NCBI GenBank assembly: GCA_029858545.1
Contig: JAOUFA010000002.1
Coordinates: 1 to 37,749 of the forward strand
Direction: 5' to 3'
From: Betaproteobacteria bacterium
GTDB taxonomy: Bacteria; Pseudomonadota; Gammaproteobacteria; Burkholderiales; SG8-39
DNA length: 37,749 bases
A program made the translations under genes and the position numbers. Under the pieces are notes generated by a model. The model was not told the origin of the DNA and made no database searches. It saw only the letters and a list, made by a program, of their open reading frames with translations. This document shows, piece after piece, positions 7,610 to 15,980 of this stretch. Every line of letters starts with the position of its first letter. Position 1 is the first letter of the stretch.

Positions 7610-8698
7610 CTAGGGCCGGTTCAGCACCTGTGCCACGCCGTTCCCGGTCGTGAAGTAAAGCGATGTCCCGCTGACCGTCACATCGACCGGAAAGCCGGTT
7701 CGCCCCGGCAGATCGCCCGGAACGAAGTTCGTCTGCCCGGCGACTCCCGCCACGGTGCTCACGACCCCCGCGCCGGTGATCCTGCGCAGCGTACCGTTAC
7801 GGGTATCGGCGACATAGACATTCCCCGCGCTGTCGACGGCGAGGCCCTGCGGGCTGGAGAAGCGTGCGGCGGCGCCGGCGCCGTCAGCGCTGCCGCTCGC
7901 GAGCGCCATCCCGGCAAGGGTGCTCACGACTCCAGTGCTCGCGATGATCTTGCGAATCGTATGGTTGCCGGTATCGGCCACGTAGACATTGCCCGCGGCA
8001 TCGGTAGCGATTCCTTGCGGACTGGTAAAGCGCGCCGAAGTCCCGACCCCATCGGCGCTGCCGAAGGCGCCCGCCATGCCCGCGAAAGTGCTCACCTCCG
8101 CAGCGCTGGTAATCCGCCGTATCACGTGATTGTAGGTATCCGTGACGTAGAGATTTCCGGCGCCATCGGTCGCGACGGCCTGGGGCCCCGCGAAACGGGC
8201 CGCCGCGCCAATACCGTCGACGGCACCGAAGGAACCCGCGCTCCCGGCGAAGGTGGTCACCACGCCGCCCGAGGCGATCTTGCGGATCGTGTGGTTGGAA
8301 CTGTCGGCCACATAGACGATGCCCGCGCCGTCCACCGCGACCCCGGTCGGATTGAAGAAACGCGCCGCGGCGCCGGTACCGTCGGCGATGCCGAAGACAC
8401 CCGCTGTACCCGCGAGCGTACTCACCGATGCCGGGGATACGATCTTCCGCAGGCTGTGGTTGCCGGTATCGGCGACGAAGATGTTGCCTGCGGAATCGGT
8501 GGTGATGCCGGTCGGGCCGAAGAAGCGCGCCGCGCTGCCGTTTCCGTCCGCACCACCGATGTCACCCATGCTGCCGGCATGGAGCGCGAGCGAAGCGCTC
8601 GGGTTGGCGATGGGCTCGCCGCCGCAGGACGCGAGCAACGCGCCGCAAAGACCTGCCAGGACCGTGCCGCGTGCCACCCCGCCTGATACCGCGTCCAT
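7610..8698 (-). CDS. NHL-repeat beta-propeller lipoprotein
   Basis: 362 aa. Starting at ATG 8696-8698 the protein opens MDAVSGGVARGTVLAG and continues to a lipobox LLASC, so it is probably a lipid-anchored exported protein. Six repeats of about 55 residues follow, each with the pattern AGxxGxxGxADGxGxxARF, then a P-x-G-(I/V)-A-x-D-x-A-G-N-(V/I)-Y-V-A-D-x-x-N-H-x-(I/L)-R-(K/R)-I signature; these would form a six-bladed NHL propeller. The last blade is the most divergent. A longer start (to 8827) is rejected because a TATAAT box lies inside it and the lipoprotein signal begins at 8698. NHL propellers bind proteins or ligands; no enzyme activity is evident. Confidence 0.88.
   Translation of the reverse strand: MDAVSGGVARGTVLAGLCGALLASCGGEPIANPSASLALHAGSMGDIGGADGNGSAARFFGPTGITTDSAGNIFVADTGNHSLRKIVSPASVSTLAGTAGVFGIADGTGAAARFFNPTGVAVDGAGIVYVADSSNHTIRKIASGGVVTTFAGSAGSFGAVDGIGAAARFAGPQAVATDGAGNLYVTDTYNHVIRRITSAAEVSTFAGMAGAFGSADGVGTSARFTSPQGIATDAAGNVYVADTGNHTIRKIIASTGVVSTLAGMALASGSADGAGAAARFSSPQGLAVDSAGNVYVADTRNGTLRRITGAGVVSTVAGVAGQTNFVPGDLPGRTGFPVDVTVSGTSLYFTTGNGVAQVLNRP
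7690..8600 (-). repeat. Six degenerate ~165-bp in-gene tandem repeats encoding NHL blades
   Basis: The coding sequence repeats with a period of about 165 bp (the GNVYVADTGNHTIRKI-type block recurs). Blades 2-5 are the most alike, suggesting duplication or conversion within the gene. Confidence 0.7.
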
Positions 8699-8732
8699 GA
8701 CGACAATCCCCGGGAAGAAAGTATTCGAGTCC

Positions 8733-8738
8733 ATTATA
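8733..8738 (-). promoter_or_regulatory. TATAAT -10 box of the NHL lipoprotein gene
   Basis: A perfect TATAAT on the minus strand lies about 35 bp upstream of the ATG at 8698. No good -35 stands 17 bp further upstream. Transcription would start near 8726, giving a leader of about 28 nt. Confidence 0.4.
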
Positions 8739-8819
8739 GAACCCCGCCCCGGGCCGCTCCCGGGTGGAGTGGCCGGGTCGGGCCTGCCCGATCTCCCTGG
8801 CGCAGCCCAGAAACCAGAC

Positions 8820-8885
8820 ATCAGCAATTTGAATTACCACATTCATTTTGCGCATCATAAATTGACCAATTCCTTCAAAACTTGC
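8820..8885. promoter_or_regulatory. AT-rich divergent control region between the NHL gene and feoA
   Basis: This stretch is strikingly AT-rich for the window. It contains the inverted repeat AATTG-AC-CAATT at 8860-8871. It probably carries the feoA promoter; no clear Fur box is visible. Confidence 0.35.
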
Positions 8886-8979
8886 AAGAAGGGCGCCCGT
8901 TTCGCATCCTGCGGCCCGCACTGCCCCACAATATGAGCATGCGTACCGTTTCGCGTCCTGCTCTGTTCACCGATCCGGC

Positions 8980-9231
8980 ATGCTGAGCCCGACACCCTCA
9001 CCCACGCTCGACAGGCTCCAGCCGGGCGAGTCCGCAACGATCATCGATTTGCGCGGCGACACCGAGCTGATCCATCGCCTGACGGCACTCGGGGTGCGCG
9101 CCGGCAAGTGCGTCCAGGTGCTGCGCCGCGCCGCGTTTGCGGGCCCGCTTCACATACGCGTCGGCACCACCGACCTGATGCTGCGCCTTTCGGAAGCCTG
9201 CTGCGTCGGAGTCACTTCGGCGCGGTGCTGA
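8980..9231 (+). CDS. feoA: FeoA-family ferrous iron transport accessory protein
   Basis: 83 aa, an SH3-like FeoA domain. It opens with LQPGESATIIDLRGD, continues with IHRLTALGVRAGKCVQVLRR (the LxxxGxxxG-type core) and ends with the strand LHIRVGTTDLMLRLSEACCV. FeoA is a small cytoplasmic partner required for FeoB-dependent Fe(II) uptake. The gene is 21 nt upstream of feoB on the same strand. The N-terminus is slightly extended (MLSPTPSPT). Confidence 0.88.
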   Translation: MLSPTPSPTLDRLQPGESATIIDLRGDTELIHRLTALGVRAGKCVQVLRRAAFAGPLHIRVGTTDLMLRLSEACCVGVTSARC

Positions 9232-9252
9232 GCGCCGCCCCGGGGATACGTC

Positions 9253-11010
9253 GTGAAGCGCATCGCATTGATCGGCATGCCCAACACGGGCAAGTCGACG
9301 CTCTTCAATCGCCTCACCGGCGCGCACGCCAAGGTCGGCAACTGGCCGGGCCTCACGGTCGATCTGCTGAGCGCCAAGCTGCTGCTCGGCGGCGAAATGG
9401 TGCACCTGGTCGATCTGCCCGGCATCCATGACCTGCGCGGACACTCGAGCGACGAAGCGGTCGCCACCGCGTTCCTCTCGCAGCATATCGTCGATGTCGC
9501 GCTGGTGCTGCTCAACGCTTCGCAGATTGAGCGCCAGATCGGCCTGCTCGCGCAGATTGCGCGCCCGGGACTCCCGGTCATCGTCGTCCTCAACATGGCC
9601 GATGAGGCCGCCGCGCTGGGCATCACCGTCGCGCACCAGAAATTGGCCGAGCAGATCGGCGTTCCCGTGTGCATGGTCTCGGCGAAGTACGGCCAGGGCG
9701 TCGACCAGCTGCAGAAACTGATCGTCGAGGCGCTGCACGGCAAACTGCCGAGCGGCGCGCCGACGCTCGACAGCAATGCCCTCGAGGCCGCCGTCAGGCA
9801 GAACGTATCCGTTCCGGCACGCGCTTCGCATGCGCTCACCGAAAAAATGGACCGCGTGCTGCTGCACCCGTGGGCCGGCCTGCCGATCTTCTTCGCGATC
9901 ATGTTCCTGATGTTCGAGGCGGTATTCAACCTCGGCAAACCGATCCAGGACGGCATGGCCTGGGCGATCACGGCGTTCCGATCGACGGCACTCGAGCCCG
10001 CGCTTGCCGCGCTGCCAGCGCTGCTGAAGGGGCTGCTGCTCGATGGCCTATACAACGGCATCGGCACGGTGGCGAGCTTCGTGCCGCTGATCATCCTGTT
10101 CTTCCTCGGCATGGCGATGATCGAGGATACCGGCTACCTCTCGCGCGCGGCCTTCCTCATGGATGCGCTCATGTCGCGCTTCGGACTCGATGGTCGCAGC
10201 TTCGTGATGATCCTGATGGGCTTCGGTTGCAATGTGCCGGCGCTGATGGGCACGCGCGTGATGCGCTCGCGCGGACTGAGATTCCTCACCATGCTCGTGA
10301 TACCGATGTCGCTTTGCTCGGCGCGACTGCAGGTATTTCTGTTCTTCATCGCGGCACTGTTTCCGACGCGCGCCGCGCCGCTGGTGCTGTTCTCGCTCTA
10401 CCTGATCAGCATCGCCACCGCAATGCTTACCTCGCAGCTCTTCAAGCGGCGCTTCGTCAACAGCGACCCCTTCGTACTCGAGATTCCGCCCTATCGTTTC
10501 CCCACGCTACGCCAGATGGTGTTGCGTGGCTGGCATGAAGTCATGCACTTCCTGCGACGCGCGACACGCTTCATCACCGCGGGAGTGGTATTCGTCTGGC
10601 TGCTCACCAACTTCCCCACCGGCGCAGCGCCCGGCGGTGCCGACACGCTCGCGGGACACATCGGCAGCTTCCTCGACCCGGTGATGAGTCCGCTTGGCAT
10701 CGACCCCAAGCTGACGATCGCGCTGATCTTCGGCTTTGTCGCCAAGGAGATCGTGATCGGCTCGCTCGCCGTGATCTACGCGCAGGAAGGCCAGGCGCTG
10801 ACGGCGGCCATCGCGCACCAGATAGATTGGGTTCAGGCCTACAGTTTCATGCTGTTCACCCTCGTCTACACGCCCTGCCTTTCCACCATCGCGACGATCC
10901 GCAACGAGGCCAAGAGCGCGATCTTCAGCCTGCTCGCCGTGGCCTGGCCGCTCGCTCTCGCCTGGGTCACCAGCTTCGTTTTCTACCAGGTTGCACGGCA
11001 GCTGTTCTGA
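9253..11010 (+). CDS. feoB: Ferrous iron transport protein B (short form)
   Basis: 585 aa against 773 in E. coli. The N-terminal G domain has G1 GMPNTGKST, G3 DLPG, G4 NMAD and a G5-like SAK. The membrane domain follows from about 200, with the GFGCNVPALMGTRVM segment and the YTPCLSTIATI segment that carry the conserved cysteines of the Fe(II) path. The last residues are a transmembrane helix, so the protein lacks the E. coli C-terminal extension. It begins with GTG at 9253; GGGG (9242-9245) is a modest ribosome-binding site. It imports Fe(II) across the inner membrane, coupled to GTP hydrolysis. No recognisable feoC follows. Confidence 0.95.
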   Translation: MKRIALIGMPNTGKSTLFNRLTGAHAKVGNWPGLTVDLLSAKLLLGGEMVHLVDLPGIHDLRGHSSDEAVATAFLSQHIVDVALVLLNASQIERQIGLLAQIARPGLPVIVVLNMADEAAALGITVAHQKLAEQIGVPVCMVSAKYGQGVDQLQKLIVEALHGKLPSGAPTLDSNALEAAVRQNVSVPARASHALTEKMDRVLLHPWAGLPIFFAIMFLMFEAVFNLGKPIQDGMAWAITAFRSTALEPALAALPALLKGLLLDGLYNGIGTVASFVPLIILFFLGMAMIEDTGYLSRAAFLMDALMSRFGLDGRSFVMILMGFGCNVPALMGTRVMRSRGLRFLTMLVIPMSLCSARLQVFLFFIAALFPTRAAPLVLFSLYLISIATAMLTSQLFKRRFVNSDPFVLEIPPYRFPTLRQMVLRGWHEVMHFLRRATRFITAGVVFVWLLTNFPTGAAPGGADTLAGHIGSFLDPVMSPLGIDPKLTIALIFGFVAKEIVIGSLAVIYAQEGQALTAAIAHQIDWVQAYSFMLFTLVYTPCLSTIATIRNEAKSAIFSLLAVAWPLALAWVTSFVFYQVARQLF

Positions 11011-11180
11011 CCAAGCACGCCGACCCGATGAGGGAGGCGCGCGGATCCTGCGGCTGCTTGAATCGCGCGGCGCGATGACCGACATGCGGAAGGAGGTGTG
11101 TTCGGCGCGATCGAGCCCGGTCACGCTCCGCGGCGATTGCCCAAGCGCCGCCGCTCTGCATTTAAGGCAACATACACCTC

Positions 11181-12443
11181 GTGGATCCCGCAAGCCCCCC
11201 CGCCCCCTCCACGACGCGCATCTTTGCGCGCGTCACCCTGCCCTTTCTCGCGGGCTACTTCGTCTCGTATCTCTTTCGCTCGATCAATGCCGTGGCCGGT
11301 CCGCGCATCGCGGCCGAATTTTCGCTCACCGCCGCCGACCTGGGTCTGCTCAGCGCGATGTACTTTCTTTCCTTCGCGCTGTTCCAACTGCCGCTCGGCC
11401 TGCTGCTCGATCGCTACGGCCCGCGGCGCATCAACGCCACGTTGCTCGTCATCGCCGCGATGGGCAGCTTCGGTTTCGCGCTCTCCCGCACGCCGGGCGA
11501 ATTGGTCCTCGCGCGCGCATTGATCGGTATCGGCGTGTCGGGCTGCCTGATGGCGGCATTCTCGGCGTTCGTGCTGTGGTATCCCGCCGAGCGCATCGCG
11601 AGCATGAACGGCCTCGCCTTCGCCACCGGCATGCTCGGTGCGATCGCGACCACCGTGCCGCTCGAAATTGCCCTGCGTGCGCTCGACTGGCGCGAGATAT
11701 TCCAGGGTATCGCCGCGCTCGCACTGGCGGTCGGCCTCGCGCTGTTCTTCTGCACACCCGAGCGCGGCAGCGGGCGCCAGACGTCTTTGCGCGAACAACT
11801 GCAAGGCTACGCGCACATCGCGCGCGACCCGGCATTCTGGCGCGTCGGCCTGTGCGTGGCCGGCAGCCAGGCGGCGACGATCTCGCTGTTTACGTTGTGG
11901 GTCGCGACCTGGGAGCGCGACGTGGTCCATTACACCGGCGCCGAGATCGCTCGCGCCCTGCTCGCGTACGCGCTGGCGATGATGGCGGGCTATCTCGGCT
12001 TCGGCCGCGCCGCGGATGCGATGGCGCGCCGCGGCCGCGACGGTCTGCCGCTGCTCGTCGCGGGTGTCGCGGCGTCCTCGCTGTGCCTGGGCTTCATCCT
12101 GCTGGGCGTACGAGCCGGCTCGCTGCTGCTGTGGGCCTGCTTCTTCGCCTGCGCCACCGCGGTCGTGCTCGCCTACGCGTTGCTCAGCCGCCGCTACCCC
12201 AAGGAGATGGTCGGCCGCGTCAATACCGCGATCAACGTGCTCGGCTTCGTTGGCATGTTCACCGGACAATGGTTGGTCGGTCTGGTGCTCGATCTCTGGC
12301 CGCGCACACCGCTCGGCTACGCGCCCGAGGCATACACCTGGGCATTCGGCCTGTTGTGGCTCGCGCAGACCGCAGGGCTCGCCTGGCTCTGGGCAGGCCG
12401 GCGGCTGTTCGCGACGCGGCAGGCGGCAAACCCCGGCGCCTAA
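11181..12443 (+). CDS. MFS transporter
   Basis: 420 aa with about 12 hydrophobic segments. Between segments 2 and 3 is the MFS signature LPLGLLLDRYGPRR, preceded by DLGLLSAMYFLSFALFQ. The family exchanges small organic solutes or drugs; the substrate is not apparent. Translation probably starts at GTG 11181, although the nearest Shine-Dalgarno (AAGG at 11165-11168) is rather far away. The 170-bp gap after feoB carries AAGGAGG near 11090 and short arginine-rich frames but no convincing gene. Confidence 0.87.
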   Translation: MDPASPPAPSTTRIFARVTLPFLAGYFVSYLFRSINAVAGPRIAAEFSLTAADLGLLSAMYFLSFALFQLPLGLLLDRYGPRRINATLLVIAAMGSFGFALSRTPGELVLARALIGIGVSGCLMAAFSAFVLWYPAERIASMNGLAFATGMLGAIATTVPLEIALRALDWREIFQGIAALALAVGLALFFCTPERGSGRQTSLREQLQGYAHIARDPAFWRVGLCVAGSQAATISLFTLWVATWERDVVHYTGAEIARALLAYALAMMAGYLGFGRAADAMARRGRDGLPLLVAGVAASSLCLGFILLGVRAGSLLLWACFFACATAVVLAYALLSRRYPKEMVGRVNTAINVLGFVGMFTGQWLVGLVLDLWPRTPLGYAPEAYTWAFGLLWLAQTAGLAWLWAGRRLFATRQAANPGA

Positions 12444-12449
12444 CGCGCA

Positions 12450-13331
12450 CTAAGCCGGCCGCGGTCGGCTCTCGCGCCGGATGCTGTAGTAGGTTCCGGC
12501 GAAAATCACCGCCGCGCCGAGCATGATCCTGACGTCGATCGCCTCCCCATAGAACAGCGCGCCGATCACCGCAATGAGCGGCAGCCTGAGAAAATCGATC
12601 GGCACCACGAGCGTCGCATCGGCGAGCCGGAAGGCGCGCGTCATCGAGTAGTGCGCGGCGAAACTTCCCATGCCGATCGCCAGGATCCACGGCAGATCCG
12701 CGACACCCGGCGTCACCCAGTGCGGCAGCGCCGGTATCAGACTGAGCGGCGTCTGGATGAGCGACATGTAGAACAGCACCGCGAGTGAAGAATCGCTCTG
12801 CGAGAGTTTCTTCGTGGCGATCATGGTCGACGCGTAGGCGAGCGAGCCGATCAGCATCACCACCGCCGCGGGTTGAATGAGGCCCTCGCCGGGCCGCAAG
12901 ATCACGACGATCCCCGCGATCCCCAGCAGCAGCATCACCACCCGTCCGCGATTCAGGTGCTCTCCGAGGATCAGCATCGCGAGGACCGCGGTCCATACCG
13001 GCATCGTGAATTCGATCGCGAATACCGTGGCGAGCGGCAACATCGCCAGTGCGTAGACCCAGGAGTACTGTCCGCCGAAATGCAGCACATTGCGCAGGCC
13101 GTGCAGTCCGATCCTGCGCGTGCGCAGCACCGCAAGCCCGTAGCGCGGCAGCACCGCGAGCACCATCGCGAGCGACACCAGGGTGCGGAAGAACAGGATC
13201 TCAAACGGGCCCATATGGCGCAGCAGTTCGCGCACCGCGACCGCCATCAGAGAAAAGGACAGCACCGCGCCGCCCATCCAGAGCGCACCCCGCAGCGGGG
13301 CCACCAGGCCGACCGTGGCATTGTTTGTCAT
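12450..13331 (-). CDS. EamA/DMT-family transporter
   Basis: 293 aa with ten predicted transmembrane segments arranged as two EamA halves. The first half holds EILFFRTLVSLAMVL and the GGQYSWVYALAMLPLATVFA segment; the second holds MIATKKLSQSDSSLAVLFYM and DATLVVPIDFLRLPLIAVIG. Start ATG 13329-13331 gives MTNNATVGLVAPLRGALW; the 30-residue extension upstream is arginine-rich and atypical. The gene lies 56 bp downstream of the LysR gene on the same strand and could be cotranscribed with it. Export of a metabolite such as an amino acid or nucleoside is the usual role. Confidence 0.87.
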   Translation of the reverse strand: MTNNATVGLVAPLRGALWMGGAVLSFSLMAVAVRELLRHMGPFEILFFRTLVSLAMVLAVLPRYGLAVLRTRRIGLHGLRNVLHFGGQYSWVYALAMLPLATVFAIEFTMPVWTAVLAMLILGEHLNRGRVVMLLLGIAGIVVILRPGEGLIQPAAVVMLIGSLAYASTMIATKKLSQSDSSLAVLFYMSLIQTPLSLIPALPHWVTPGVADLPWILAIGMGSFAAHYSMTRAFRLADATLVVPIDFLRLPLIAVIGALFYGEAIDVRIMLGAAVIFAGTYYSIRRESRPRPA

Positions 13332-13387
13332 TGCCCGCCAGTTTATGCCCGCATCATCCGACGAAGTAAAGCGCTGTTTTGCGCACG

Positions 13388-14305
13388 CTAAGGTGCGACG
13401 CGCCTGGCTTCGTCGGGACAACGCTCGCGCACTGTCGTGCGAATGATCTCCGCGAGCCGGTGCACGCCCGATCCCGCGGATTCCGGATCGGCGAAGATCA
13501 GGTAGAGCATCACGTCGCGATCGGCGCCTTCGCGCAGCGGCAGTGCCTTCAGCTCCCCGGATCGCAGCTCATCGCGGATCGTGTCTTCCGCGTACCAGGC
13601 GAAGCCCAACCCCATGACGGCGGCGCGAATCGAAGTCGCCTTGTTCGACACCGTCCAGCGTTCGTCGGCCGCGACGCTCGGCTCGCGCGCGCGCCGCGCG
13701 TCGGTCTCTCGCACCACGAGGTGCCGATGGCCCCGCAGATCCTCGAGGGTCAGCGGCCGGCCGAGCCGGTGTAACGGATGATCGGGATGCGCCGCCATGA
13801 CGAAACGCGACAGCATCAGCGAGTCGCCGAGAAATCCGGGCGGAATGGTGGGCCCGATCGCGAGGTCCACGCGTCCCTTGAGCAGCGCCTCGCTGGTTCC
13901 GCCGAGCACCGACTCGTAGAGTTCGATCCGCGTATGCGGCCGCTCGCGCGCGAAGCGGGCGAGACATTCGAGCAGCAACCAGGTCGGAAAGATGATCTCG
14001 ACCGCGAGGCTCAATTCGGATTCCCACCCCATGGCGAGGTCGGCCGCCAGGCCTTCGAGCCGTGCCGCCTCATCGAGCAGATGCTTGCCGCGCCGGTAGA
14101 GGACCTGACCGCTCCCGGTCAGCACGGCCCGGCGTCCCTGCACTTCGAAGGCCTTCACGCCGGTCAACCGCTCCAACTGCTGGACGGCATAGGTCAGCGT
14201 GGACTGACTCTTGTGCAGTTGCTCAGCCGCCTTGGCATAGCTGCCGGATTCGACCACCTGAACCAGGGTTGCCCATTGATCAAGCGAAATACGCGGCGGA
14301 TTCAT
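13388..14305 (-). CDS. LysR-family transcriptional regulator, divergent from doxX-pirin
   Basis: 305 aa. The N-terminal winged helix-turn-helix is clear: ISLDQWATLVQVVESGSYAK, then AAEQLHKSQSTLTYAVQQLE. The substrate-binding domain follows from about 90 (LSLAVEIIFPTWLLLECL; DLAIGPTIPPGF). LysR genes divergent from doxX-pirin clusters commonly control them. The start codon lies inside a 14-bp tandem repeat, and candidate operator sequences are in the intergenic region. The inducer is unknown. Confidence 0.92.
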   Translation of the reverse strand: MNPPRISLDQWATLVQVVESGSYAKAAEQLHKSQSTLTYAVQQLERLTGVKAFEVQGRRAVLTGSGQVLYRRGKHLLDEAARLEGLAADLAMGWESELSLAVEIIFPTWLLLECLARFARERPHTRIELYESVLGGTSEALLKGRVDLAIGPTIPPGFLGDSLMLSRFVMAAHPDHPLHRLGRPLTLEDLRGHRHLVVRETDARRAREPSVAADERWTVSNKATSIRAAVMGLGFAWYAEDTIRDELRSGELKALPLREGADRDVMLYLIFADPESAGSGVHRLAEIIRTTVRERCPDEARRVAP

Positions 14306-14335
14306 AGAGGTGGATTCCTAGCGGTGGATTCCTAG
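14295..14335. repeat. Three-copy 14-bp tandem repeat across the LysR start codon
   Basis: The unit (C/A)GG(T/C)GGATTC(C/A)TAG occurs three times in phase: about 14294-14307, 14308-14321 and 14322-14335. The last two share 13 identical bases (GGTGGATTCCTAG). The first copy includes the start codon complement. A fourth decayed unit may follow (AGGCGCGCTCCTGA). Confidence 0.75.
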
Positions 14336-14655
14336 AGGCGCGCTCCTGAAGGCGGGTTTATCTATCGATTAGATCGATGTTATTGGGCTATATTTTCCGC
14401 TTTTCTATCGAATGTTTCAATTGTTAAATGGCACCACTCGCCCCATCCCAGGAGTAGCACAGCCGCCCCCTACTTCAAACCCCTCGCAGCAGCTCTTCCG
14501 AAGCCGGCCTGTGGAGTCGCCTCGCTACCGGGTTCGTCCAGGGGTCGCAGCCGGGAAACCCCGGCCCGGATGTTGCGCCGCCCGATCTGGCGCGCGATCG
14601 GCAGACCGGGGCCTGAATCCGACCCAACCCCCATTAACCTTCAAGGAGAAATCCC
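14306..14655. other. 350-bp divergent regulatory region, LysR / doxX
   Basis: No gene is convincing here. It holds the 14-bp repeats, an AT-rich stretch at about 14355-14430, candidate LysR sites, a GCCGGG-AAAC-CCCGGC hairpin (14550-14565) and the doxX ribosome-binding site AAGGAGA (14643-14649). A leader of more than 200 nt to doxX is possible. Confidence 0.55.
14361..14411. promoter_or_regulatory. Candidate LysR operator: repeated TCTATCGA elements
   Basis: TCTATCGA occurs at 14361-14368 and 14404-14411, 43 bp apart (about four helical turns). The first is part of ATCGAT-TAG-ATCGAT (14364-14378). A possible TATATT -10 (14389-14394) lies between them. The layout fits LysR recognition and activation sites around a promoter. 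Confidence 0.4.
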
Positions 14656-15048
14656 ATGCGCAGCTACGCCAATGCCGTCGAACTCGCCGGCCGCATCCTC
14701 GTCGCAGGACTGTTCGTCATCGCCGGACTCGGCAAGATCGGCGCCGCCTATGCCGGCACACAAGGCTACATGCAGGCGCAGGGCCTGCCGGGCGCTCTGC
14801 TGCCGCTGGTCATCGCGCTGGAAGTCGGCGGCGCACTGCTGGTGATCGCCGGTCTGTGGACGCGCTTCGCGGCGCTGGCGCTCGCCGCCTTCACGCTCGC
14901 CGCGGCGCTCGTGTTTCATGCTAACTTCGCCGATCCGATGCAGCAGGTCATGTTCATGAAGAACGTCGCGATCGCCGGCGGCTTCCTGTTCCTGGTCGCG
15001 CACGGCGCCGGGACCTGGAGCATCGATGCGCGTCGTTCGCGCGGCTGA
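14656..15048 (+). CDS. DoxX-family membrane protein
   Basis: 130 aa with four hydrophobic segments. The family pattern is present: GRILVAGLFVIAGLGKIGA near the N-terminus, then LLPLVIALEVGGALLVIAGL, and later KNVAIAGGFLFLVAHG. AAGGAGA (14643-14649) is 6 nt upstream of the ATG. It lies 21 nt before the pirin gene and is clearly in the same operon. DoxX-family proteins are small quinone- or redox-related inner membrane proteins, sometimes linked to oxidative stress; the exact function here is unknown. Confidence 0.9.
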   Translation: MRSYANAVELAGRILVAGLFVIAGLGKIGAAYAGTQGYMQAQGLPGALLPLVIALEVGGALLVIAGLWTRFAALALAAFTLAAALVFHANFADPMQQVMFMKNVAIAGGFLFLVAHGAGTWSIDARRSRG

Positions 15049-15069
15049 ATTCAAGGGGACACGCACACC

Positions 15070-15927
15070 ATGGCAGGAAGAACGCTTCGACAAGTCATTC
15101 CCTCGGTCGCCACCTCGGACGGCGCGGGCGTCAGCCTGCGGCGCAGCATCGGTGCCTCGCAACAATTGCGCCACGACCCCTTCCTGATGCTCGACGAGTT
15201 CTACTCGGACGACCCGCAGGACTACATCGCGGGATTCCCTTCGCATCCGCACCGCGGCTTCGAGACCGTCACCTACATGCTCGATGGCCGCATGCGGCAC
15301 GAGGACAGCGTCGGCAACCGCGGCGACCTCGGTCCCGGCGACGTGCAGTGGATGAGCGCCGCGCGCGGCATCATCCACTCCGAGATGCCGCAGCAGGCCG
15401 AGGGCCGGATGCGCGGTTTTCAGCTGTGGATCAATCTTCCCGCGAAGGAAAAAATGAAACCGGCCGGTTATCGCGACATCCCCGCACGCGAGATTCCCGG
15501 CGCGATACTCGACCACGGCGGCGAGGCGCGCGTGATCGCGGGCACACTCGTGCAGGAGACGGGGCGCACCGACGGGCCGATTCAGGGGCTGTCGACGGCG
15601 CCGCTGTATCTCGACGTGCACCTGCCGGCGGGCGGGGCGTTCGCGGCGCCGATCACCGCGGGCCACAATGCGTTTCTCTACCTGTACGAAGGCGACGCGG
15701 GGGTCGGCGAGGAGCGCCTTTCCCTTACGCGACGCACCGCGGGACTGCTCAGCGACGGGGATTCGCTGCGCGTGCAGGCGGGCGAGAGCGGCGCGCGTTT
15801 CCTGCTGCTCGCCGGCAAACCACTGCGCGAGCCGGTCGTGCAGTACGGCCCGTTCGTGATGAACACCCGCGCGGAGATCGAGCAGGCGGTGGCGGACTAC
15901 CAGAGCGGGCGTCTCGCCATCGCCTAG
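15070..15927 (+). CDS. Pirin-family bicupin protein
   Basis: 285 aa. The N-terminal cupin has the four metal ligands of pirin: H59 and H61 (SHPHRGFETVTY) with H103 and E105 (GIIHSE). The pirin C-terminal cupin follows (LYLDVHLPAGGAFAAPI to LLLAGKPLREPVVQYGPFVM). Bacterial pirins have been described as quercetinases or redox-responsive regulators of metabolism. The doxX-pirin pairing under a divergent LysR gene is a common arrangement. Activity is not deducible beyond intact metal ligands. Confidence 0.93.
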   Translation: MAGRTLRQVIPSVATSDGAGVSLRRSIGASQQLRHDPFLMLDEFYSDDPQDYIAGFPSHPHRGFETVTYMLDGRMRHEDSVGNRGDLGPGDVQWMSAARGIIHSEMPQQAEGRMRGFQLWINLPAKEKMKPAGYRDIPAREIPGAILDHGGEARVIAGTLVQETGRTDGPIQGLSTAPLYLDVHLPAGGAFAAPITAGHNAFLYLYEGDAGVGEERLSLTRRTAGLLSDGDSLRVQAGESGARFLLLAGKPLREPVVQYGPFVMNTRAEIEQAVADYQSGRLAIA

Positions 15928-15980
15928 CGAAACCGCGAGCATCCCCGGGTACGCGACAGACATTGGCGGAGGTCGAAATC

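Noticed and set aside
7690..8600. CRISPR array or satellite suggested by the ~165-bp periodicity
   Set aside because: The repeats are in-frame NHL blades within one coding sequence, without spacers.
11011..11180. feoC-like gene after feoB
   Set aside because: Frames near ARILRLLESRGAM faintly suggest a winged helix, but no start codon with spacing or a full FeoC length is present.
14412..14924. Plus-strand frame MFQLLNGTTRP... before and over doxX
   Set aside because: It overlaps doxX in another frame, is arginine-rich and lacks a Shine-Dalgarno sequence. doxX has AAGGAGA.
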